Shown: positions 16,974 to 23,673, counted from the first letter of the stretch. The stretch: 64,000 bases of DNA from an uncultured Pseudomonadota bacterium (GCA_947054505.1 CAMRWU010000003.1:49805-113804); one strand, 5' to 3'. Program-made: numbers and translations. The notes: generated by a model not told the origin, from the sequence alone.

Positions 16974-17342
16974 CTATTTGTTTAAGAACGGTTGAACATA
17001 AGCGTCAAACTGTTTTTCATAGGACGAAGACCAGCCCATAAGGTACGTGTCTCCCATACAGAATAACGGAGTTCCCAAATTTTCCGTTAGGTTAAACTTG
17101 TTGGCGCATTTTTCAAACAGCTTGAAACCATCATGTTTTGCAATATTGACAGCGACAATGTTGAGGTCAGGATATTTTTTCTTGACATAATCGGCGGCAT
17201 GATGGCAATGCGGGCAGGTTGTCTGATAGAAGAAATAAATTTGATTGTCAGAAATCTTGGACGGCAGATTGTCATTGCCGTCACAGGCAGACAATCCGAA
17301 ACTCAATACTGCGGCTAACAAGAAAATTTTCAGAGCTTTCAT
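16974..17342 (-). CDS. Thioredoxin-like lipoprotein with CPHC motif
   Basis: A 122-residue predicted lipoprotein: signal peptide ending in LSAC, then a thioredoxin-fold core with IYFFYQTTCPHCHHAADYVK near residue 38 and a cis-Pro segment (GTPLFCMGD) near residue 92. CPHC is the active site of DsbA-type oxidases, and glutaredoxin-like proteins also use it, so a periplasmic thiol-redox or disulphide role is likely. Of three consecutive ATGs, 17342 has the best spacing to the GGAG site. Eight bases separate it from the downstream ArsR-type gene. Confidence 0.82.
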   Translation of the reverse strand: MKALKIFLLAAVLSFGLSACDGNDNLPSKISDNQIYFFYQTTCPHCHHAADYVKKKYPDLNIVAVNIAKHDGFKLFEKCANKFNLTENLGTPLFCMGDTYLMGWSSSYEKQFDAYVQPFLNK

Positions 17343-17354
17343 CATCATTCTCCA

Positions 17355-17939
17355 TTATTCAATGCAACAGTCAACAGCCTTGCGTACAAAGGCTTTCATT
17401 TTGGACAGGGCACCACCGGATGCTTTACCGTCTTCAACCGGAGAGGAGACCTCCTGCATGGCTTGCGTTGCTTTTGCTGACAGCTTTTTGATGTCTTCTG
17501 ATTTATCTTCAATCCACTTTACATCATCGACATTGAGCATATTCATATTCAATCCCCAAAACAGACAATACAAATCGTAAGCTTGGTTGAACAATTGATA
17601 AGCTTCTTTGGTGTTTTTGAGGCTTTGCTGTTTGGTGCCGACTTCCATCAAACGCATAGCCGCGGATAACAAATGTTTGGAGATACACCATACTTCCCCT
17701 TCATAAGCGGGAATAATTTTTTGCATCAGATTTTTCCGCATTTCGCGAACATCCTGAATCAAATCATAAAAAGAAGTTTTTCCTGTTTTTGCACCGGAGA
17801 AAACCAGATGTTCCTCAATGGAAATCAAGTTCATAATCGCAATGCTCAAGTCCTGATCAGATGATAAATCTTTGGGATTGACTTTTTTTGAGGCATCAAT
17901 TTTTTCAACAAATTCTTTGACGTTTTCCATTTTTTTCAT
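17355..17939 (-). CDS. Hypothetical helical protein, first gene of the ArsR operon
   Basis: I do not recognise this 194-residue protein. It is soluble and mainly helical, with no signal peptide or membrane segment; residues 85-140 (AMRLMEVGTKQQSLKNTKEA and following) look like paired amphipathic helices, and it ends with two cysteines (DCCIE). I use the ATG at 17939 because GGAG lies 6 bases upstream; the ATG at 17951 overlaps that site. It is the first of three genes separated by 12 and 8 bases behind a strong promoter. Confidence 0.75.
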   Translation of the reverse strand: MKKMENVKEFVEKIDASKKVNPKDLSSDQDLSIAIMNLISIEEHLVFSGAKTGKTSFYDLIQDVREMRKNLMQKIIPAYEGEVWCISKHLLSAAMRLMEVGTKQQSLKNTKEAYQLFNQAYDLYCLFWGLNMNMLNVDDVKWIEDKSEDIKKLSAKATQAMQEVSSPVEDGKASGGALSKMKAFVRKAVDCCIE

Positions 17940-17964
17940 AGCATACTCCATATATTATCCAAGC

Positions 17965-18001
17965 TATATGTAGTATATGATATATGTATAAAAAATGTCA
18001 A
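17965..18001 (-). promoter_or_regulatory. Promoter with repeated TATATG motifs upstream of the ArsR operon
   Basis: On the minus strand TTGACA (17996-18001), an 18-base spacer and TATACT (17972-17977). On the plus strand three TATATG copies (17965-17970, 17974-17979, 17981-17986) cover the -10 region and start point, where a repressor would bind. The winged-helix protein encoded at the operon end is the obvious candidate; this link is inference. Confidence 0.6.
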
Positions 18002-18004
18002 ATA

Positions 18005-18058
18005 TTATTTGCGAGAAAAAGCGGCGGCCACTGCCAAAAGTGAAATTCGTTTAGTCAT
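18005..18058 (-). pseudogene. Remnant of a secreted protein 5' end (TpsB-like signal peptide, copy 2)
   Basis: From ATG 18058 the minus strand encodes MTKRISLLAVAAAFSRK and stops. The first 15 codons nearly repeat the start of the 55-codon remnant at 22435-22602. Homology breaks exactly at 18014, where the sequence becomes the promoter region of the next operon. The ribosome site (AGGAAT) and upstream promoter region are kept. This is a truncated gene end left by recombination, not a working gene. Confidence 0.65.
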
Positions 18059-18147
18059 AGCATATTCCTATGTAAAGTTTGCTTCAGCATAATAATTTTT
18101 CTTATAAATCTACTATAAACGATCCAAAGTTCCCTCGTACTCACATT
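18014..18147 (-). repeat. Direct repeat, copy A (transporter-gene 5' end plus promoter region)
   Basis: About 134 bp closely match 22558-22690 in the same orientation, with roughly 80-85 percent identity by eye. The shared block comprises 15 codons of a signal peptide, the ribosome site and about 90 bases upstream, including GCATAATAATTTTT and CCAAAGTTCCC. The two copies flank the toxin/immunity genes. Confidence 0.75.
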
Positions 18148-18557
18148 TTACATAAACTTGCATCAAATGGATGCGTTTTAAATGTTGGTTTTAATTTTTC
18201 ATACTCAGCACGAGAAATGACTGTTATTCCGTTTTTACCAATCATGAAAACAGCATCATAACTTTCTTTATCAAAACCGGCTTGTTCTTTCTTTTGTATT
18301 AATTCTTGAGAGGTATATTTAAAAAGAGGACATACACCATTAGCTTGCTGATAAAAATTATCCATATAATAATTTGAATACATAGCTTTAGGAAAAACTT
18401 TATTATAATGGATTAAAATTTTTCCAAATGGCAAAGGTGTTTTCCCTTCATTTTGGTAAAGATTTTCAAAATAGGTGTTAGTAAGTAATATAGGCTCGGA
18501 ATAACTATGACAAGCATTAACAAATATTACCAAGATAATTAATAAATATCTTTTCAT
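18141..18557 (-). CDS. Lipoprotein, candidate immunity protein for the HENTH toxin
   Basis: A 138-residue predicted lipoprotein (MKRYLLIILVIFVNAC, then a polar mature chain). Its ATG overlaps the last codon and stop of the upstream toxin-like gene by 4 bases (ATGA), the usual arrangement of toxin and immunity genes. The C-terminal segment GITVISRAEYEKLKPTF is echoed by a gene stump at 23349-23458 (IIIVSRSEYERLKLT), so a relative once lay next to the tRNA. Immunity is inferred from position. Surface or periplasmic location would suit a toxin acting in the envelope. Confidence 0.7.
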   Translation of the reverse strand: MKRYLLIILVIFVNACHSYSEPILLTNTYFENLYQNEGKTPLPFGKILIHYNKVFPKAMYSNYYMDNFYQQANGVCPLFKYTSQELIQKKEQAGFDKESYDAVFMIGKNGITVISRAEYEKLKPTFKTHPFDASLCKM

Positions 18558-19549
18558 TTTACTTCCCCTCTCTTATCTGCCTGATTTTCTAAGAAACTAG
18601 GCCGTCCCCACAGAATAGATGTCCAACTTGCACCATATACAGGAAGATACAATGGCCCCAGTTCCCTAGCTTGATCGACATGGGTATTTTCATGTTCTCT
18701 AACATTTATATAAACATCCCTATTATATGGAGAATAATGTTCCATATATGGTTTGTATTGATTATAATAGTTAACAACTTCTCCTAGTGTCATGGCACTA
18801 TTTCCCAAACCTAACGGATTATTTGTAAAATAAATGCTTCCTTTTTCTGAGTCATAGTGCATTTCTGCACCAAATGGCATTCCTGCGACACCCCACGCCA
18901 AACCGAGTGCACTATTGGGTGATGTCCAGATTGTATCAGCCCAAGAACCGGTCAGCATCAGTTTGCCATCCAAAGCTCCTGTGATTTGGTCTCGGGTAAT
19001 TGTACTGGCGTTGTCAATATCTCGGTTAATACCGGAAATATCGCTGCCATCTGCCGTCTCAATATTGCCTTGTCCGATTGTAGCCTTAGTAACACCTTCT
19101 TTTTCATAACCTTTGTTCTTTAGACCAATCGTTGTTGTACCATTCGGATGACCATCATTGCTGCCATCTTTGGGCGGACCGTAAGATTCTGCTAAGTTGA
19201 AACCTGTTTCTTTATTATTATCAAAGTTCTGAAGGTCTTTGGTTTCAATAGATCCTGCTTTAATATCCAGATTTCCGGCATCTTTACCGTCTTTGTCGAT
19301 ATTAGCAATTAAAGAACCTTCCATTTTCAGCTTACCATCAACATCAATGTCAACCGATTCTGTACCTACAATTGAACTTGCATTGTCGACCCACTGGCGG
19401 TCAGATGATCCTTTTGATTGACCAACACTACCACTCAAATTGCCGCCGGATGTTCCTAAAAAAATTACTAAACAAACAGCAAACATCAGACTCAAAATTT
19501 GTTTTTGAGTTTTTTCAGAGAAAAGAGATGTTTGCATCTGGTTGTTCAT
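18554..19549 (-). CDS. CdiA/TpsA-derived toxin module with C-terminal HENTH metallopeptidase-like domain
   Basis: The 331-residue protein has three parts. Residues 1-45: polar start then a hydrophobic segment (ILSLMFAVCLVIFLG), a signal or anchor. Residues 48-195: RQWVDNASSIVG, LKMEGSLIANIDKDGKD, GNLDIKAGSIE, EGVTKATIGQGNI and INRDIDN, closely resembling the stretch before the toxin domain in CdiA/FhaB-type exoproteins. Residues 196-331: a variable domain with HENTH at 286-290 and LENQAD at 320-325, the HExxH pattern of zinc peptidases. The first two parts are nearly identical to the gene at 20229-21887. The huge TPS and haemagglutinin-repeat regions of real CdiA are absent. Confidence 0.78.
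   Translation of the reverse strand: MNNQMQTSLFSEKTQKQILSLMFAVCLVIFLGTSGGNLSGSVGQSKGSSDRQWVDNASSIVGTESVDIDVDGKLKMEGSLIANIDKDGKDAGNLDIKAGSIETKDLQNFDNNKETGFNLAESYGPPKDGSNDGHPNGTTTIGLKNKGYEKEGVTKATIGQGNIETADGSDISGINRDIDNASTITRDQITGALDGKLMLTGSWADTIWTSPNSALGLAWGVAGMPFGAEMHYDSEKGSIYFTNNPLGLGNSAMTLGEVVNYYNQYKPYMEHYSPYNRDVYINVREHENTHVDQARELGPLYLPVYGASWTSILWGRPSFLENQADKRGEVK
19180..19535 (-). repeat. Near-identical 356-bp module, copy 1 (toxin leader and pre-toxin region)
   Basis: Line-by-line comparison with 21518-21873 shows no difference that I can find; identity falls off on both sides (a G/A change near 19179 and different start codon contexts at 19536). Such exact identity between genes with unrelated C-termini points to recent recombination or gene conversion. 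Confidence 0.8.
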
Positions 19550-19583
19550 AGCTTAATTTTGCCTTACGGGTTTAATTTTTTGT

Positions 19584-19626
19584 GACAAATCTACTATAAG
19601 CGGTCTAAAGTTCCCTCGTACTTACA
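19584..19626 (-). repeat. Short copy (B) of the shared upstream block
   Basis: About 43 bp upstream of the HENTH toxin gene match the promoter-side part of repeats A and C (ACAAATCTACTATAA, then TCTAAAGTTCCCTCGTACTT). All three copies lie just upstream of a minus-strand start codon, so the block probably holds a shared promoter or leader. Its -10 and -35 elements are not clear enough to place. Confidence 0.6.
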
Positions 19627-19638
19627 ATTAGTCATATT

Positions 19639-20232
19639 CTATTTCATGATTCCAAATTTTTGCACAAAATGCTGCGAGTATTCTTTTGCTGACATTTTTT
19701 GGAAAGGATATTCAAAATTGTAATATTCGCGATTATTTTCCAATTCATTTTCTCGAGTTTTTGCCCAGCCGTTTTGAAAATATTTTTCTCCAACTTTAGA
19801 AGATACAATACCTCTGCTTTCCGAAAGATAACTTTGTAGTGCAGGTATGAAATTTTCTTCTCCCAATTTTACGATTAGATATTTTCCTTCTTTATTCTGA
19901 ATGCGAATTCCTTTAGATAAGAATTCAGAGAGTTTCTTGTCTAAAGATTCCGTTTCTTCATCAATATTCAAGCGAGTTTTGGAAGATGTAAAATTTTGTA
20001 TCATTCTTTTAAAACTTCCAGCACCAACATTGTCGTAAGTCTTAACCGGAATAAACTTAATATCATTATTCGTTACAATGACTTTTCCTATATAATAATC
20101 ATCTCCTTTTTGATCCCCGTTCAAATATTGATATTTGGCATAATTAACAATATGAAGTGTTGTTGATACATTCATTTTAGATGCTCCCAATATGACAGTT
20201 AATAAAAATAATATTAAAATTTTTTTCATCAT
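19639..20232 (-). CDS. Exported protein, candidate immunity protein for the HEILGH toxin
   Basis: A 197-residue protein with an N-terminal signal peptide (MMKKILILFLLTVILGASKM) and a charged mature part without cysteines suited to a lipobox. Its start overlaps the end of the 552-residue toxin-like gene by 4 bases, mirroring the 18557/18554 pair. I do not recognise the family. Immunity function is inferred from the overlap, the export signal and the repeated gene order. Codon usage is AT-rich like the rest of the region. Confidence 0.65.
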   Translation of the reverse strand: MMKKILILFLLTVILGASKMNVSTTLHIVNYAKYQYLNGDQKGDDYYIGKVIVTNNDIKFIPVKTYDNVGAGSFKRMIQNFTSSKTRLNIDEETESLDKKLSEFLSKGIRIQNKEGKYLIVKLGEENFIPALQSYLSESRGIVSSKVGEKYFQNGWAKTRENELENNREYYNFEYPFQKMSAKEYSQHFVQKFGIMK

Positions 20233-21887
20233 TCTTTTCCTTGATTTTTATCATACTGATCTACTTTATCTATAATATAGTCAGCCCCATTGGATCCAAC
20301 ACGGAAAGCATCTGCTTCTGTTGGATTTGCTTTATACAGTTTACCATCTCTAACATACATACCTTTTGTTGCATTATCCATATATTTATAGAATTCTTGA
20401 GCATTTTCTGGAATGTCTCCTGGAGTTGGATTTCCTAAGGTATATTTAACAAAAGCTGATACATAATTATCATCTCCCTCTCTATTGGCAGCCCAAGACC
20501 TAAGCCAATTCGTCATCTTGGAATCATTAAGTTTACCGCCTATATTAGATGTATCTATATGCCCAAGAATTTCATGCACAACAGTGTCGAGAGCTTCTCT
20601 AAATGGACCTTCATCATTAGGAAGTCCTGCTAAAGATCTCTCATTAATTATAACCTCATGATTCTGCGTGTTGGCTTGACCATATAGTCTCTCTCCTAAG
20701 TCTTCAAATTTAATCGTTACATCATCATCTAATTTCATGTTCTTTGAAAAATTATCGGTTAAAGTTGTTAATGCTTCCTTTATATATTCAACATCATTTG
20801 TTTCTCGTGCTTTACTGAGCAATTGTAATGTCTTATCATCCAAAGAATTATCTAATATATTATAAAGGCGTTTATCTCTATAATTAGTGAATTCTTCACT
20901 TAAATTAAATGTATTATAAATATAAGAAACTTTATCAATATCTTCTTGAGATAAGTCGCCGAAAGATTTCCCTTGATATTTTATAATTTTTTTAGCTGCA
21001 TCTTCGATAGTTTTAATTTCAGGAAATTCTTTGGGATTCCTAGAAGTATTTTGTTCTGCAATGTTTTTAGCCATATTCGCAAGATTTTGAGCTTGCAACC
21101 CGACAATCATATCTTTTTGTTGTTCAGGAGACATATGTTCCATAAGATCTGCGACAGCATTTATTGCACTCTGTGTACCCGCTTTAAGAACAATGCTGGC
21201 ATCCTTAGCGACTTTAGCTGCATTATCAGGGGATGCTAAAATATCATCAACAATTTCTTTTCTGCCTTCTTCGGTAAACATACGGTTGTCGATAGTAACG
21301 GTAGCATCCAAAGCACCTGTGATTTGGTCTTTGGTAATGACATCCATATTGTCAATATCTCTGTTAATGCCGGAGATATCGCTGCCGTCCGCAATTTCAA
21401 TATTACCTTGTCCGATTGTAGCCTTAGTAATACCTTCTTTTTCAGAACCTTTGTTCTTCAGACCAACTGTAGTCGTACCATTCGGATGACCGTCATTGCT
21501 ACCATCTTTGGACGGACCGTAAGATTCTGCTAAGTTGAAACCTGTTTCTTTATTATTATCAAAGTTCTGAAGGTCTTTGGTTTCAATAGATCCTGCTTTA
21601 ATATCCAGATTTCCGGCATCTTTACCGTCTTTGTCGATATTAGCAATTAAAGAACCTTCCATTTTCAGCTTACCATCAACATCAATGTCAACCGATTCTG
21701 TACCTACAATTGAACTTGCATTGTCGACCCACTGGCGGTCAGATGATCCTTTTGATTGACCAACACTACCACTCAAATTGCCGCCGGATGTTCCTAAAAA
21801 AATTACTAAACAAACAGCAAACATCAGACTCAAAATTTGTTTTTGAGTTTTTTCAGAGAAAAGAGATGTTTGCTGCCAATTAAACAT
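20229..21887 (-). CDS. CdiA/TpsA-derived toxin module with C-terminal HEILGH domain
   Basis: The 552-residue protein shares residues 7-190 almost exactly with the 331-residue neighbour (hydrophobic leader, then CdiA/FhaB-like pre-toxin segment). About 356 bp of DNA (21518-21873 against 19180-19535) look identical. After residue 195 it continues with a CdiA-like helical segment (TIDNRMFTEEGRKEIVDDIL) and a C-terminal domain from about residue 390 containing VVHEILGHID at 436-445. This is HExxxH rather than HExxH, so a zinc peptidase is possible but atypical. It starts 4 bases after the barstar-like gene and overlaps its own candidate immunity gene. Confidence 0.75.
   Translation of the reverse strand: MFNWQQTSLFSEKTQKQILSLMFAVCLVIFLGTSGGNLSGSVGQSKGSSDRQWVDNASSIVGTESVDIDVDGKLKMEGSLIANIDKDGKDAGNLDIKAGSIETKDLQNFDNNKETGFNLAESYGPSKDGSNDGHPNGTTTVGLKNKGSEKEGITKATIGQGNIEIADGSDISGINRDIDNMDVITKDQITGALDATVTIDNRMFTEEGRKEIVDDILASPDNAAKVAKDASIVLKAGTQSAINAVADLMEHMSPEQQKDMIVGLQAQNLANMAKNIAEQNTSRNPKEFPEIKTIEDAAKKIIKYQGKSFGDLSQEDIDKVSYIYNTFNLSEEFTNYRDKRLYNILDNSLDDKTLQLLSKARETNDVEYIKEALTTLTDNFSKNMKLDDDVTIKFEDLGERLYGQANTQNHEVIINERSLAGLPNDEGPFREALDTVVHEILGHIDTSNIGGKLNDSKMTNWLRSWAANREGDDNYVSAFVKYTLGNPTPGDIPENAQEFYKYMDNATKGMYVRDGKLYKANPTEADAFRVGSNGADYIIDKVDQYDKNQGKE
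21518..21873 (-). repeat. Near-identical 356-bp module, copy 2
   Basis: Partner of 19180-19535. It encodes the hydrophobic leader and first pre-toxin motifs of the 552-residue protein. The following about 200 bp toward the 3' side remain very similar before the C-terminal domains diverge. Confidence 0.8.
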
Positions 21888-21891
21888 TTTA

Positions 21892-22347
21892 TTATAAGGA
21901 ATTCCAAAGAATTGTTATATCAGTTGAGTAAATATATTTTTTCTCATCGTTATTAAAAAATAATTGAATATTCATTGGAAAGTTTAGATTTCCTTGCTCA
22001 TCGTCAGCTGTAACGATGTAATCACTATTAACAATACCAAAAAATTTCTTTTTTTCTAATATAGCCTCATTACATAAAAGCTTTTCAATATTAAAGATAT
22101 ATATATTAAGATTTTTTATATGATACTTATCTTTAATCCATTCCATATCCCAGAAACATTCATCAAAAGCATCCCAATTCTTTCCAAAATAACTCGGAAA
22201 TTGCAAGACTTTAGAGAATTCATTAAACAATTCTTCTTTTGTATAAATATTTTTGCAATCAATCTTTATCAATTTTGAATCCAACGATTGCGGAATTTCT
22301 TTTTCATCAGATATAAAATGTATTCTAGTCGAATATTGCATCATCAT
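21892..22347 (-). CDS. Barstar-family ribonuclease inhibitor (orphan immunity protein)
   Basis: Barstar binds and blocks barnase-type ribonucleases in the cytoplasm. The 151-residue product has the barstar core: a short strand (KLIKIDCKNIYTKEELFNEF) followed by FPSYFGKNWDAFDECFWDM near residue 51, matching the FPxYFGxNxDAxxDxL pattern that contacts the nuclease active site. No signal peptide, as expected for an inhibitor of a cytoplasmic nuclease. Directly upstream lie only the last codons of a barnase-like toxin, so the target gene here is destroyed and the immunity gene remains. Of three consecutive ATGs the exact start is uncertain. Confidence 0.82.
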   Translation of the reverse strand: MMMQYSTRIHFISDEKEIPQSLDSKLIKIDCKNIYTKEELFNEFSKVLQFPSYFGKNWDAFDECFWDMEWIKDKYHIKNLNIYIFNIEKLLCNEAILEKKKFFGIVNSDYIVTADDEQGNLNFPMNIQLFFNNDEKKYIYSTDITILWNSL

Positions 22348-22355
22348 AACTCTTT

Positions 22356-22439
22356 TTAGTTAATAGGTTTAAATGTTTCATGATGATCTGGCGTATAATA
22401 TGCTTTTCCAGTCGATTTGTCTATAACAACTCTTTCAGC
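22356..22439 (-). pseudogene. C-terminal stump of a barnase-like ribonuclease toxin
   Basis: The minus-strand frame ending at the TAA at 22356 reads ...GKAYYTPDHHETFKPIN. Barnase ends in KTTDHYQTFTKIR, where the His of the DH pair is a catalytic residue, and the match is strong in content and position. The stump ends 9 bases before the barstar-like gene, the normal toxin-immunity order. Upstream of about 22440 the frame runs into the unrelated transporter remnant in a different frame, so about three quarters of the toxin domain is missing. Confidence 0.65.
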
Positions 22440-22602
22440 CGTTCTTAAGCTCTTGGCGGCGGAATTCCTCATTCATCAAGCGCTGCTGCTCTAATTGAAT
22501 GCGGTTTTGGTTCTGTAATACCGCTGGCGGCACCTGTGCCTGTGCGATACTGACAAAAGAAAAAGCGGCGACCACCGCCAAAAGTGAAATTCGTTTAGTC
22601 AT
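22435..22602 (-). pseudogene. 5' remnant of a TpsB/ShlB-type outer-membrane transporter gene (copy 1)
   Basis: From ATG 22602, with an AGGGA site 5 bases away, the frame gives a 55-residue product: signal peptide (MTKRISLLAVVAAFSFVSIA, then QA) and QVPPAVLQNQNRIQLEQQR, a Gln-rich start like that of two-partner-secretion transporters (ShlB/FhaC). It stops after RRQELKNG where it meets the barnase stump. A full transporter has about 550 residues, so this is a truncated gene. Family assignment rests on a short Gln-rich segment and the CdiA-like neighbours; a different periplasmic protein is possible. Confidence 0.5.
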
Positions 22603-22690
22603 AGCGTATCCCTATGTATAGTTTGTTTCGGCATAATAATTTTTGTTACAAATCTGCTATAAATCGTCCAAAGTTCCCTTGTGTTTACAA
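22558..22690 (-). repeat. Direct repeat, copy C (transporter-gene 5' end plus promoter region)
   Basis: Partner of 18014-18147 in the same orientation. The match ends at the same signal-peptide codon where copy A is broken and extends about 90 bases upstream of the ATG. Confidence 0.75.
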
Positions 22691-22705
22691 AACGAATTTA
22701 TAAAA

Positions 22706-23350
22706 CTATTTTATGGTTTTTATATATGAACCAAAAGTGTACACAGCATTTGCATTTGCCGTATCTTCGGTAACAAACAATTTTGTATCCGTGTCATTAT
22801 ATTGAGCATTTTTATAGTTATACTGATCGTAAAGGACATCAATCTTGGGAAGCGTGATTTCCTGTCCGGCTTTGACAACAAAGGTTGCAAAATATTTCTT
22901 TTCTTTCAAATTTTTACGGATGGTCTCTCCGCTTTTTCCTATATGTATCTGATATTGAGCCCATACTTCTCCGAGTTTATGAAACGGTCTGGCATAACCG
23001 CTTTGCGCTGCCCACATAACATATTCGCCAGCTTCCAGAACAAAAGTTCTGGCTTTGTTTTCTGATGGAGTTTCAACTAATTTAAAATCCCCCATCCCGT
23101 GGGGACCTGCAAGAGGAATATAATTGTTTCCGGTTAGCCAATAGAATGGAATATAGTCTTTATTCAAATCAGCTTTATTAAACCAGATAGTGTATAATTG
23201 GTTGCCGTGATAGTTCCATTCCAAATTGACAACAGCCTTTCCATTTTTTAGGGCATCTTGTTTCTCGTCGGAAGAAAGTTCTTTGATTGGTGTAGTGCAA
23301 GCTGTTAAAATTAAAAATCCCAAAAATACGACGTGCTTTTTCAAAGTCAT
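22706..23350 (-). CDS. Lipoprotein of unknown function
   Basis: A 214-residue predicted lipoprotein (MTLKKHVVFLGFLILTAC). The mature part contains KAVVNLEWNYHGNQLYTIWF and PLAGPHGMGDF, with a pattern of beta strands, and VLEAGEYVMWAAQSGYARPF near residue 110; this loosely resembles DUF2846-type lipoproteins, but I am not sure. Its ATG overlaps by 4 bases the stop of an immunity-gene stump (ATGA), so it was probably once downstream of a toxin/immunity pair. It may be a further immunity-type protein or an unrelated passenger. Confidence 0.68.
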   Translation of the reverse strand: MTLKKHVVFLGFLILTACTTPIKELSSDEKQDALKNGKAVVNLEWNYHGNQLYTIWFNKADLNKDYIPFYWLTGNNYIPLAGPHGMGDFKLVETPSENKARTFVLEAGEYVMWAAQSGYARPFHKLGEVWAQYQIHIGKSGETIRKNLKEKKYFATFVVKAGQEITLPKIDVLYDQYNYKNAQYNDTDTKLFVTEDTANANAVYTFGSYIKTIK

Positions 23351-23458
23351 TTCTTTTCTCCAATCAAGTTGTCAGAAGAGCTCAAACCACAGGTTAATTT
23401 TAGTCTTTCATACTCAGAACGAGAAACAATAATAATTTTATTCTTTTCAACAACAAGC
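23349..23458 (-). pseudogene. C-terminal stump of a paralogue of the 18141-18557 candidate immunity lipoprotein
   Basis: A minus-strand frame of about 36 codons reads VEKNKIIIVSRSEYERLKLT then CGLSSSDNLIGEKK and stops in the ATGA overlap with the 23350 gene. It matches the C-terminus of the intact lipoprotein (KNGITVISRAEYEKLKPTF). Its upstream end is cut by an in-frame TAG and a change of sequence at about 23460, next to the tRNA-proximal repeats. Confidence 0.6.
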
Positions 23459-23470
23459 TAGCTACAGAGC

Positions 23471-23510
23471 ATAAAAAAGTCTCTGTATTTCTACGGAGAC
23501 TTTTTTTAAT
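23471..23510 (-). terminator. Hairpin with T run, tRNA-proximal side
   Basis: AAGTCTCCGTA, a GAAA loop, TACAGAGACTT and a T run on the minus strand. It lies between the tRNA-like element and the immunity stump. Confidence 0.6.
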
Positions 23511-23673
23511 GGTGAGCTCGGGCGGGCTAAGGCAGAAAAACAACCGTTGCTCCGGTTGTTTTTCAACGAAAGGCGTAGTTTTCTAAGAGAGATAACGAGC
23601 GAAAGCGAGGAAATCGAGCATAAGAAAACAAGTGACCGCAGCGAGTTAGTGAATGAAATGAGCTTACGAGCCA
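23510..23673 (-). repeat. tRNA-Lys-like element with a 5' and a 3' tRNA end
   Basis: On the minus strand the element begins TGGCTCGTAAGCTCA (compare tRNA-Lys GGGCTCGTAGCTCA) and ends CCCGCCCGAGCTCACCA, identical over 17 bases to the tRNA-Lys 3' end at 23748-23764. The two ends could pair as a 6-bp acceptor stem, but about 130 bases of unrelated sequence with a strong hairpin (23534-23563) replace the tRNA body. It could be a tRNA-derived dispersed repeat or a decayed att site. Short plus and minus frames here look like shadows. Confidence 0.5.

Noticed and set aside
17965..17986. TATATG repeats as a CRISPR or tandem-repeat array
   Set aside because: Only three 6-base units with unequal spacing; better explained as promoter or operator sequence.
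18014..18058. Repeat copy A as a functional small gene
   Set aside because: Only 17 codons, cut within the signal peptide, and homology to copy C ends exactly at the break.
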